Assembly: GCA_035272265.1 (NCBI GenBank)
Contig: DATEQV010000187.1
Span: 1 to 15,171 of the forward strand
From: Acidisphaera sp035272265
Lineage (GTDB): Bacteria > Pseudomonadota > Alphaproteobacteria > Acetobacterales > Acetobacteraceae
DNA length: 15,171 nt
Reading direction: 5' to 3'
Part shown: one piece after another, positions 1-6,252 of the stretch
Position numbering within the stretch: the stretch's first letter is position 1
How the letters are laid out: each line of letters starts with the position of its first letter
Made by a program: the position numbers and the translations under genes
Notes under the pieces: model-generated
The model's input: only the letters and a program-made list of their open reading frames with translations
Database searches by the model: none
What the model was told of the DNA's origin: nothing

Positions 1-457
1 CCATGCGCCTTCTGTCGATGGCGCTCGGCATCAGGTGAACGGCCTCGCTGATGCGCAGGCCGGCTGCGTAGCAGGTGGTCAGGATGGTCCGCTGCTTGAC
101 GTTCGCCACACAGCCGAGAAAATGCACCACCTCTTCAGGACTGAGAATGATAGGCAAGGTCCGAGGCTTCTTGGGGCTCGGCACGACCTCGTCGAAATCC
201 CACCGCCGTTGGAGGGTAACGCGGTACAGAAATCGAATTGCCGAGACAGCAACTTTGATCGAGCTGGGGTCCAGCTTCTTCTGGTTTGTCAGATAAAGCT
301 GGTAGTCGCGGATGTCTTCGGGCCCCAAGACCGCTGGGGATCTGTCGAAGTGCCGGGCGAACATGGAAACTTGCTGAACGTAAGAACTCTGCGTCAGAGG
401 TGACAGGTTCCGGACCTGCATGTCCTCAGTCATGCGTTTGCGAAGGTTCGTGGTCAT
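1..457 (-). CDS. Tyrosine recombinase/integrase, C-terminal part cut by window edge
   Basis: This gene has no stop inside the window; 152 codons are visible. Tyrosine recombinases cut and rejoin DNA at specific sites and are typical of integrative and transposable elements. Residues about 18-85 look like the N-terminal SAM-like core-binding domain (LTQSSYVQQVSMFARHF, later SSIKVAVSAIRFLYR). The catalytic domain begins near PRTLPIILSPEEV and includes box I, AAGLRISEAVHL, with the first catalytic arginine at R135. The remaining catalytic residues and the tyrosine would lie beyond the edge. The ATG at 457-455 is chosen because a GGGAG ribosome site (464-468) lies six bases before it. Codons such as CTT, TCT, GTT, CCT and TTT are much commoner here than in neighbouring genes, suggesting transfer. 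Whether it is phage-, island- or IS91-associated cannot be decided from this fragment. Confidence 0.88.
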   Translation of the reverse strand, partial: MTTNLRKRMTEDMQVRNLSPLTQSSYVQQVSMFARHFDRSPAVLGPEDIRDYQLYLTNQKKLDPSSIKVAVSAIRFLYRVTLQRRWDFDEVVPSPKKPRTLPIILSPEEVVHFLGCVANVKQRTILTTCYAAGLRISEAVHLMPSAIDRRRM

Positions 458-937
458 TGGGGACTCCCGTGTCAGATGGAACGTGCTGCAAGCAGCCATT
501 CCATGCTGATCCCCACGGACCCAATGATCTGCACCGAATTGCCCGATCCACATGGCGCCCGTCATCGACGGTCACAACGTTCGGGCCGGATCTCGGAATG
601 GTTTCCAAAGGCCGAAGGCCTTTGGCGCGTCCAGGGCGGAGCCCTGGCCTTGCTTTCTTGGAACGGTCACCAACGCGGGCGGTGTCTACTCAGTAATGAA
701 CCCGCTCCGGCCGGGGACGATGGCACCAAGTACTGCCGCGATAGCGGCTTAGTCCAATCCGCATTACCGGGCTCCGACGGGCAGACCGACACCTTACAAA
801 TACGAGCGGGTTATGCCGCTCGGGCACGGCCGACTGCCAGCGCATCAATCTGAACGTCGGCTTCGGGTCGACTGCGGCTGTTTCGCTGTCGTTCAGAGAA
901 GGCTCTCAGAAGACGACACGCGAGAAGCGGTGCGCCC
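458..937. other. Gap of about 480 bases without a convincing gene
   Basis: This stretch separates the recombinase from the nicotinamidase. It holds two adjacent perfect hairpins (605-647). The open frames here are short, overlap on both strands and show no recognisable domain, so I do not call a gene. Base composition is less GC-rich than the ctaE side, like the recombinase. It is plausibly the flank or end of an inserted element, but I could not identify a terminal repeat or target duplication. Confidence 0.55.
605..647. repeat. Two tandem perfect hairpins (REP-like or element end)
   Basis: The first stem is CCAAAGGCC (605-613) paired with GGCCTTTGG (617-625), with a 3-base loop. The second is CCAGGGC (631-637) paired with GCCCTGG (641-647), also with a 3-base loop. 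There is no T-run on either side, so a classical intrinsic terminator is not clear. Pairs of short G/C hairpins like this occur as dispersed intergenic repeats in alphaproteobacteria and can also mark ends of mobile elements. The hairpins are seen directly; the role is inferred. Confidence 0.6.
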
Positions 938-1588
938 TCACGCCAGCGCGTCGGTCGCGGCGAACCGCACGCCCATCTCGCCGAGCCGCCGCCTTGCCGC
1001 GTCGATCGTGGTGCCGCCCTCCGGCAGAGGCAGGCCGATGCCCCGGCAGGCGTCCTCGATCACCACGACCTCGTAGCCGAGCCGGACGGCATCCTCGGCC
1101 GACCACGCGACGCAGAAATCCGTCGCCAGCCCGGCCAGGAAGACGCGCCGCAGCCCGCGCTCGGTCAGCCAGCCGTGCAGCCCCGTCGGCGTGACCCGGT
1201 CGTTCTCGAAGAACGTCGAATAGCTGTCGACCGCGGGGTCCATCCCCTTGCGCTGGATCATCGCCAGCCGCCGCAGGTCCAGCCCCGGGTGCAGCGCCGC
1301 CTCCGCCGAGCCCTGGATCGCGTGGTCGGGCCACAGCACCTGCTCGCCGTACGGCATGAGCATCCGCTCGTACGGCGCGCGCCCCGGATGGCTGGAGGCG
1401 AAGGACGAATGCCCCGGCGGATGCCAGTCCTGGGTGGCGAACGCGACGCCGCAGCGCGCCAGCAGCCGGTTGACCGCCGCCACCACGGCATCGCCGTCCG
1501 CCACCGGCAGGCTGCCGCCCGGCATGAAGGTCGGCTGCACGTCGACCACGCCCAGCGCGCCCGACGCGAGGTCCAGTCGCCCGCTCAT
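938..1588 (-). CDS. pncA: Nicotinamidase (isochorismatase-like hydrolase)
   Basis: Predicted to hydrolyse nicotinamide to nicotinate and ammonia in the cytoplasm, feeding NAD salvage. The 216-residue protein has the family triad: D16 in VVDVQPTF, K114 in QRKGMDP and C159 in ATDFCVAWSAEDA. The metal site is D54 and H56 in QDWHPPGHSSF plus H89 in WPDHAI. The length matches bacterial PncA (about 210). The ATG at 1588 is chosen because the core fold (LGVVDVQ) begins twelve residues later; an in-frame ATG at 1624 would add twelve residues unlike the family. No strong ribosome site is visible. It is transcribed away from ctaE across a 98-bp spacer that must hold both promoters. The metal and triad pattern favours nicotinamidase over other isochorismatase-like amidases. 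Confidence 0.93.
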   Translation of the reverse strand: MSGRLDLASGALGVVDVQPTFMPGGSLPVADGDAVVAAVNRLLARCGVAFATQDWHPPGHSSFASSHPGRAPYERMLMPYGEQVLWPDHAIQGSAEAALHPGLDLRRLAMIQRKGMDPAVDSYSTFFENDRVTPTGLHGWLTERGLRRVFLAGLATDFCVAWSAEDAVRLGYEVVVIEDACRGIGLPLPEGGTTIDAARRRLGEMGVRFAATDALA

Positions 1589-1686
1589 GTCGGCTGCTGT
1601 AGCATCGCGCCGCGCCCCGGGCACGCGCGCCCTTGAACCGCCCGTCGTTTTGCGGGACAGAGGCTCGCATCAGCAGCGGACGAACG

Positions 1687-2568
1687 ATGGACACCACCGC
1701 GCCAGCCCTCGCCGGTCACGAACACGACGCGCCGGTCGTCGTCAGCTCCGGCCTCAAGCAGCCCTACCACCTCGTCGAACCCAGCCCGTGGCCGATCATC
1801 GGCGCGCTGGCTGCGTTCTGCGTGGTGTTCGGCATCATCCTGGTCGCGCACTACAACAGCTGGATCGTGGTGAGCATCGGCGTGGTGCTGACCGCGTTCG
1901 TGATGGCCAACTGGTGGCACGACGTCGTCCTCGAAAGCCACACCTCGGCGCACACGCCGGTCGTGCGGCTGGGCCTGCGCTTCGGGATGATGCTGTTCAT
2001 CATGAGCGAGGTCTGCTTCTTCGTCAGCTTCTTCTGGGCGTTCTTCAACTACGCCCTGTTCCCCGACAACGTCGGCAACGCCCCGGCGCACGCCGTCTGG
2101 CCGCCCGCCGGCACGGTGACGTTCGACCCGTTCCACCTGCCCTTCCTCAACACGATGATCCTGCTGCTGTCGGGCTGCACGGTCACCTGGGCGCATCACG
2201 CCCTGATCGAGAACGACCGCCGCGGCCTGCTGATGGGGCTCGGTCTGACGATCCTGCTGGGGATCTCGTTCACCACCTGCCAGGCGATCGAGTATTCCGA
2301 CGCGCCGTTCCACTTCCGCGGCGGCGTCTACCCGTCGGTGTTCTTCCTCGCCACCGGCTTTCACGGCTTCCACGTCATCGTCGGCACGATCTTTCTGATC
2401 GTCTGCTGGATGCGCGCCAAAGCCGGCGGGTTCACGCCGGACCGCCATTTCGGCTTCGAGGCGGCGGCCTGGTACTGGCACTTCGTCGACGTCGTGTGGC
2501 TGTTCCTGTTCGTCTGCATCTACTGGTGGGGTGCCTCGCCGGTGACGACAGCCACGGTCGGCGGCTGA
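1687..2568 (+). CDS. ctaE: Cytochrome c oxidase subunit III
   Basis: Subunit III of an aa3-type haem-copper oxidase in the cytoplasmic membrane; it stabilises the catalytic subunits and supports proton uptake. The 293-residue protein has the bacterial seven-helix layout. Recognisable blocks in order are PYHLVEPSPWP, SEVCFFVSFFWAFFNYALFP, the SGCTVTWAHHAL helix, YSDAPFHFRGGVYPSVFFLA followed by TGFHGFHVIVGTIFL, and the last helix with FGFEAAAWYWHFVDVVWLF. The ATG at 1687 is preferred over an in-frame one at 1633 because it gives the usual short hydrophilic N-terminus. It heads a tight plus-strand group: DUF983 starts three bases after its stop. Subunits I and II, ctaB and ctaG often lie just upstream in relatives, but here a divergent pncA does. 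A weak promoter candidate, TTGAAC (1633-1638) with a poor -10, lies in the spacer. Confidence 0.97.
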   Translation: MDTTAPALAGHEHDAPVVVSSGLKQPYHLVEPSPWPIIGALAAFCVVFGIILVAHYNSWIVVSIGVVLTAFVMANWWHDVVLESHTSAHTPVVRLGLRFGMMLFIMSEVCFFVSFFWAFFNYALFPDNVGNAPAHAVWPPAGTVTFDPFHLPFLNTMILLLSGCTVTWAHHALIENDRRGLLMGLGLTILLGISFTTCQAIEYSDAPFHFRGGVYPSVFFLATGFHGFHVIVGTIFLIVCWMRAKAGGFTPDRHFGFEAAAWYWHFVDVVWLFLFVCIYWWGASPVTTATVGG

Positions 2569-2571
2569 CGC

Positions 2572-2952
2572 TTGGATCCCAGCGCGAAGCTCGCGCCGCT
2601 CGGCACCGCCATGCTCGGCCGCTGCCCGCGCTGCGGGCAGGGCAAGCTGTTCTCCGGCGTGCTGAACATCCGCGAGGGCTGCGACGTCTGCGGCCTCGAC
2701 CTGCGCGGGGTGGACACCGGGGACGGCGCGGCGGCCCTGGTGATCCTGGTGCTCGGCTTCATCATCGTGGGGCTGGCGTTCTGGGTCGATATCCGGTTCG
2801 AGCCGCCATTGTGGGTGCACGCGGTCATCTGGCCGCTGGTGACGGTGCCGGCCGCGATCCTGATGATCCGGCCGCTGAAGGCGGGGCTGGTTTGGTCGCA
2901 ATATCGCAATCGGCGAACCGAGATGGACGCGAGCGGGACGGGCCCGGACTGA
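2572..2952 (+). CDS. DUF983 membrane protein with four-cysteine zinc ribbon
   Basis: A 126-residue protein of the DUF983 family, commonly encoded beside cytochrome oxidase assembly genes in alphaproteobacteria; its precise function is not established. Four cysteines form a CxxC pair twice: C18/C21 in RCPRCGQGKLF and C37/C40 in GCDVCGLDL, likely binding zinc. Two membrane helices follow, about residues 52-71 and 80-99, then a short basic tail. The called start is a TTG three bases after the ctaE stop, giving the usual lead before the first CxxC; the ATG at 2611 would leave only three residues before RCPRC and is a possible alternative. The spacing suggests translational coupling to ctaE. A role in oxidase assembly or metal handling is inferred from context only. 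Confidence 0.88.
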   Translation: MDPSAKLAPLGTAMLGRCPRCGQGKLFSGVLNIREGCDVCGLDLRGVDTGDGAAALVILVLGFIIVGLAFWVDIRFEPPLWVHAVIWPLVTVPAAILMIRPLKAGLVWSQYRNRRTEMDASGTGPD

Positions 2953-2981
2953 GGGCGCGCCGCCTCGCCGGTCCGGCCGCG

Positions 2982-3617
2982 ATGTCGGCCGTGATGGTCG
3001 CCATCCTGATCGGCCTCGGCGTCTGGCAGCTGCACCGGCTGGCCTGGAAGCAGGGCCTCCTGGCGCAGATCGCCGCCGCCGAGTCGGCGCCGGCCGTGAA
3101 GCTGCCCACGAACCCGCCGCCGTTCGCCAAGGTCGCCGTCCAGGGACGCTGGGCCGAGGTCTCCGCGCGCTACGGCGCGGAGGTCCGCCACACCCCGGCG
3201 GGCGACAAGATGGGCGCCTTCCTGCTCACCCCGCTGCTGCGCGACGATGGGCCGCCTCTGCTGGTCGATCGCGGCTGGCTGCCCGACGACGCCCCCACGC
3301 CCCCGCCGGGCGAGGCGAGCGTCGAGGGCTACCTGCACCCGGCCGAGCATGCCGGCTGGCTGTCGCCGCCCGACGATCCCGCCAAGCGGCGGTTCTACAC
3401 GCTCGATCCGGCCGGCATCGGCGCCGCACTCGGGGTGGCCGGTCCTGCGCCCTATACGCTGGTCGTCCTCGGGCCACCCGGCGGGTCGCCCGCTCCGGCG
3501 CAGACGCTGCCCCGCCCGCCCAACGACCATCTGTCCTACGCCCTGACCTGGTTCGGCCTGGCCGGCGTTCTGCTGGTCGTCTTCACGCTCTATGCCCGCA
3601 AGGTTCTCCGCGCATGA
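2982..3617 (+). CDS. SURF1 family cytochrome oxidase assembly protein
   Basis: SURF1 proteins assist haem a insertion into subunit I of aa3 oxidase. The visible pattern is a helix near the N-terminus containing IGLGVWQLHRLAWKQGLL, a periplasmic domain with the hallmark GAFLLTPLL and LLVDRGWLP, then PRPPNDHLSYALTWFGLA leading into a C-terminal helix and a basic end (YARKVLRA). Length from the ATG is 211 residues, slightly short for the family. A CTG at 2949 would overlap the DUF983 stop as CTGA and add an arginine-rich segment before the helix, which looks natural for SURF1, so the true start may lie upstream of 2982. Its stop overlaps the M32 gene start as ATGA (3614-3617). The context with ctaE fits an oxidase assembly role. 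Confidence 0.92.
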   Translation: MSAVMVAILIGLGVWQLHRLAWKQGLLAQIAAAESAPAVKLPTNPPPFAKVAVQGRWAEVSARYGAEVRHTPAGDKMGAFLLTPLLRDDGPPLLVDRGWLPDDAPTPPPGEASVEGYLHPAEHAGWLSPPDDPAKRRFYTLDPAGIGAALGVAGPAPYTLVVLGPPGGSPAPAQTLPRPPNDHLSYALTWFGLAGVLLVVFTLYARKVLRA

Positions 3618-5110
3618 CAGCCTCCGCGTACGACCGCCTCGCCCGCCGCTTCGAGCGCATCGACACCATCGGCGAGGCGAGCGCGGTGCTCGGCTGGGAC
3701 GCCGCGGCGATGATGCCGCCCGGCGGCGCGGCGGCCCGCGGCGACCAACTCGCCGTGCTGGCCGGCATGGCGCACGAGCTGCTGGTCGACCCGGCGGTGG
3801 CCGACGACCTCGCCGAGGCCGAGTCGGCCGGCACCGATGGTGACCAGTGGCGGGCGGCCAACCTGGGGCTGATGCGCCACGCGCACACGCGCGCCACCGC
3901 GATTCCCGCCGACCTCGTCGAGGCGCTGACGCGCGCCTCGTCGGCCTGCGAGAAGGTCTGGCGCGACGCCCGCCCCGCCAGCGACTTCGCCCGCGTCCGC
4001 CCGCATCTGGAGGAGGTGCTGCGTCTGGTGCGCGACCAGGCGCAGGCGCTCGGTCCCGCGCTGGGCCTGTCGCCGTACGACGCACTGATGGACGGCTACC
4101 AGCGCGGCATCGGCACGGCCGACGTGGCGCCCGTGTTCGCCGACTACGAGCGCTTCCTGGCCGACGCCCTGCCGCGCGCCGAGGCACGCCAGCGCCAGCG
4201 GCCGGCCCCGGTGCGGCCTGAAGGCCCCTTTCCCGCCGCCGCGCAGGAGGCGATCTGCCGCATGATGGCGGCCCGGGCGGGCCTGGACTTCGCCCACGCG
4301 CGCCTGGACCGCTCGGCGCACCCGTTCTGTGGCGGCACGCCGACCGACATCCGCATCACCACGCGCTACGACGAGACCGACTTCACCGGCTCCCTGCTCG
4401 GCGTGCTGCACGAGACCGGCCACGCACTGTACGAGGCGCACCTGCCGGCGGCGTGGCTGCGTCAGCCGGTCGGCCACGCCGCGGGCATGGCGGCGCACGA
4501 GAGCCAGTCGCTGATCGTCGAGATGCAGGCCTGCCGCTCGGACGCCTTCCTTCGCTTCCTCGGCCCCGAGCTGCACGCCGCGTTCGGCGGCGCCACGGCC
4601 GCCTACGGGCCGGCCAACCTCGCCCGGCTGTGGCGCCACGTCGAGCGCAGCCTGATCCGCGTCGAGGCCGACGAGATGACCTATCCGGCGCACGTCATCC
4701 TGCGGTTCCGGCTGGAGCAGGCGCTGATCGGGGGCGAGCTGCCGGTCGCCGACCTGCCCGGCGCCTGGGCCGAGGGGATGCAGGCGCTGCTCGGCATCGC
4801 GGCGCCGGACGACGCCCGCGGCTGCCTGCAGGACATCCACTGGTACGACGGCAGCTTCGGCTACTTCCCCAGCTACACGCTCGGCGCGATGGCGGCGGCA
4901 CAGCTGATGGAGGCCGCGCGCAACGCCGAACCCGGCCTGGACGACGCGCTGGCGGTCGGCGACCTGTCGCCGCTGACCGGCTGGCTGCACGCCAACGTGC
5001 ATGCAAACGGCAGCCTGCTGGGGTTCAACGACCTGCTGCGCGCGGCGACCGGCAAGCCGCTCGACCCGGCCGATTTCGAGGCGCACCTGACAAGCCGCTA
5101 TCTCAACTGA
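3614..5110 (+). CDS. M32 family metallocarboxypeptidase (carboxypeptidase Taq type)
   Basis: Predicted cytoplasmic zinc-dependent carboxypeptidase removing C-terminal residues from peptides. At 498 residues it has the usual M32 size and is nearly all helical. The zinc and catalytic site is HETGH at 266-270, with the third ligand probably E296 in HESQS. Other family blocks are the HPF motif followed by TDIRITTRY, RVEADEMTYPAHVILRF, and HWYDGSFGYFPSYTLGA near the C-terminus. There is no signal peptide. The start overlaps the SURF1 stop by four bases (ATGA), so translation is probably coupled to the oxidase assembly genes although no functional link is known. The SURF1-thrC neighbourhood in related genomes usually lacks this gene, so it may be a later insertion; this is inference from general knowledge. 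Confidence 0.95.
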   Translation: MTASAYDRLARRFERIDTIGEASAVLGWDAAAMMPPGGAAARGDQLAVLAGMAHELLVDPAVADDLAEAESAGTDGDQWRAANLGLMRHAHTRATAIPADLVEALTRASSACEKVWRDARPASDFARVRPHLEEVLRLVRDQAQALGPALGLSPYDALMDGYQRGIGTADVAPVFADYERFLADALPRAEARQRQRPAPVRPEGPFPAAAQEAICRMMAARAGLDFAHARLDRSAHPFCGGTPTDIRITTRYDETDFTGSLLGVLHETGHALYEAHLPAAWLRQPVGHAAGMAAHESQSLIVEMQACRSDAFLRFLGPELHAAFGGATAAYGPANLARLWRHVERSLIRVEADEMTYPAHVILRFRLEQALIGGELPVADLPGAWAEGMQALLGIAAPDDARGCLQDIHWYDGSFGYFPSYTLGAMAAAQLMEAARNAEPGLDDALAVGDLSPLTGWLHANVHANGSLLGFNDLLRAATGKPLDPADFEAHLTSRYLN

Positions 5111-5154
5111 GGCGCGCTTGCGCGGAAGGCCGCGTTGCTTGCATACCGCGGCCG

Positions 5155-5526
5155 ATGAGAAACGCTGTCTTGCTTGCCTGCCTGCTCGCCGCGACCGGCT
5201 GCGTGCCCCAGCAACAAGCCCAGACCGACGCACCGCCGCCGCCGGTCGTGCCGGACGGCACCTGGCACGGCACGTCCACGCGGTTCCAGGCCGACTCGCG
5301 GCACTGCCCGTCGCCGAGCCTGCTGGACTTCCCGGTGCTCAACAACAGCTTCGACTACCGCTGGATGGCCGGCATCCGCGTGCCGGTCTCGATCGCGCCC
5401 GACGGCACGCTGTCCGGCTCGGACGGCGACGTGACCATCAAGGGCCAGGTGACAGGCTCGCGGATGGAAGGCGACGCCAAGAGCGCGACCTGCGGGCTGC
5501 ACTTCACCGCGACCAAGACGTCATAG
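5155..5526 (+). CDS. Small predicted lipoprotein, first of a similar pair
   Basis: Function unknown. The 123-residue product starts with a short signal peptide ending in LLAATGC, which fits a lipobox with C16 as the lipidated residue. A proline-rich linker (APPPPVVPDG) precedes a compact domain beginning DGTWHGTSTRF. Two further cysteines, in RHCPSPS and ATCGLHF, could form a disulfide. The domain resembles that of the lipoprotein at 5774-6184: both have DGT(W/Y)xGT, a cysteine after a histidine, an SGxxGDxTIKGQ block and a terminal xxCG(L/Y). The gene follows the M32 gene by 44 bases with only a weak ribosome site. Its TAG stop (5524-5526) coincides with the TA flank of a small inserted element. 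I am confident of a lipoprotein but not of any role. Confidence 0.82.
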   Translation: MRNAVLLACLLAATGCVPQQQAQTDAPPPPVVPDGTWHGTSTRFQADSRHCPSPSLLDFPVLNNSFDYRWMAGIRVPVSIAPDGTLSGSDGDVTIKGQVTGSRMEGDAKSATCGLHFTATKTS

Positions 5527-5643
5527 TGTCCTGCCCCGGAAGTTCGCCAGCCAACTTAGGGGATAAGCAGGCCACTAAGACTTTGATTTTCTAGCGTCCC
5601 ACCCTGATTCCGAAGTTCGACGAACTGCGGAAGCGGGACACTA
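5524..5643. mobile_element. 116-bp MITE-like element flanked by TA (possibly IS630-derived)
   Basis: The body, 5526-5641, begins GTGTCC and ends GGACAC, with TA at 5524-5525 and 5642-5643. The two ends are imperfect inverted repeats: counted from the flanking TA, 18 of 23 positions match. No transposase is encoded. A TA duplication is characteristic of IS630/Tc1-mariner-type elements, so this is probably a non-autonomous relative or remnant. The left TA plus the next G make the stop codon of the upstream lipoprotein. Removing the element and one TA would restore TCATAGACCC and leave the same stop in place. Confidence 0.68.
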
Positions 5644-5773
5644 GACCCTTCCGCAGGCGGAAATGGCTCTGCTGCGTAACCTCGGTGCTTGCGGCAGCGG
5701 GACGACTGTTGCACAGAGCGCGAGCTTCTACGCGGCGCAGCGCCGCCGCACAGTCAGAAAAGGATTGACACGG

Positions 5774-6184
5774 ATGACGAAGACCCGCTTCGGCATGGCG
5801 CTGGCCGCCTGCGCCCTGCTCGCCGCCTGCTCCAGCTCGCCGCCGCCCGCCCCCGCCGCTGCGCCGGAGGCTCCGCCGCCGCCGCCGCCGCCCGCGCCCG
5901 TCGCGTCGTTCGACGGCACCTATGCCGGCACCGTCGTGCGCGTACGCACGCCGAACCCGCATGCCTGCGTGCCGTCGCACCACGAGACGGTGCATGTCGC
6001 CAACGGCGTGTTCACCTATGTTGCCGGGCGGCACATCCTGATCCACGCGACCGTGCAGCCGGGCGGCGACTTCAGCGGCACGACGGGCGACACGACGATC
6101 AAGGGCCAGATCGCCGACGGCAAGGTGACCGGCACGTCCGACGGCACGAACTGCGGCTACACGATCAACCTCGTCAAGCACTGA
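5774..6184 (+). CDS. Small predicted lipoprotein, second of a similar pair
   Basis: Function unknown. The 136-residue product has a signal peptide (MTKTRFGMALAACALLAAC) with lipobox LLAAC and predicted lipidated C19. A long alanine/proline linker of residues about 23-43 probably spans from the membrane into the periplasm or outer leaflet. The domain starts DGTYAGTVVRV and contains VANGVFTYV, ILIHATVQPGG, GDTTIKGQ and a final TNCGYTINLVKH. The cysteines in HACVPS and TNCGYT match those of the lipoprotein at 5155-5526, suggesting duplication and a shared disulfide. The ATG at 5774 follows an AAAGGA-like ribosome site. An in-frame ATG at 5663 would put 37 unlikely residues before the signal peptide. 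A thrC-adjacent hairpin lies 24 bases after the stop. Confidence 0.85.
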   Translation: MTKTRFGMALAACALLAACSSSPPPAPAAAPEAPPPPPPPAPVASFDGTYAGTVVRVRTPNPHACVPSHHETVHVANGVFTYVAGRHILIHATVQPGGDFSGTTGDTTIKGQIADGKVTGTSDGTNCGYTINLVKH

Positions 6185-6208
6185 GCTGGCACGGCACTGA
6201 CCGGCGAG

Positions 6209-6245
6209 GGCTCCGCCGTTCCGCCGCGCGCGGAACGGCGGAGCC
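6209..6245 (+). promoter_or_regulatory. Perfect 16-bp hairpin covering the thrC ribosome binding site
   Basis: Positions 6209-6224 pair perfectly with 6230-6245 around a five-base loop (CGCGC). The only good Shine-Dalgarno-like sequence before thrC, GGAG at 6240-6243, lies in the 3' arm, nine bases before the ATG. In transcripts reading through from upstream the site would be sealed in a very stable stem. No T-run follows, so an intrinsic terminator is less likely, though the hairpin could stabilise or end the lipoprotein mRNA. Control of thrC translation is inference. Confidence 0.6.
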
Positions 6246-6252
6246 TGACTGC

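Noticed and set aside
605..647. CRISPR-like or intrinsic terminator reading of the double hairpin
   Set aside because: There are only two different hairpins, with no repeated unit or spacer pattern, and no T-run on either strand.
286..853. Overlapping short plus-strand frames near the recombinase
   Set aside because: No domain, no ribosome site and mutual overlap in several frames; part lies antisense to the recombinase and part covers the hairpins.
1248..2981. Long plus-strand frame continuous with SURF1
   Set aside because: Only the portion from about 2982 (perhaps 2949) matches SURF1; the earlier part overlaps pncA and ctaE in the wrong frame and is low-complexity.
2520..4187. 555-codon minus-strand open frame opposite DUF983, SURF1 and M32
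   Set aside because: It spans three well-supported plus-strand genes and encodes arginine/proline-rich sequence only.
3590..5233. 547-codon minus-strand open frame opposite the M32 carboxypeptidase gene
   Set aside because: It is antisense to a clear HExxH metallopeptidase, has low-complexity R/A/V/Q-rich content and no recognisable fold.
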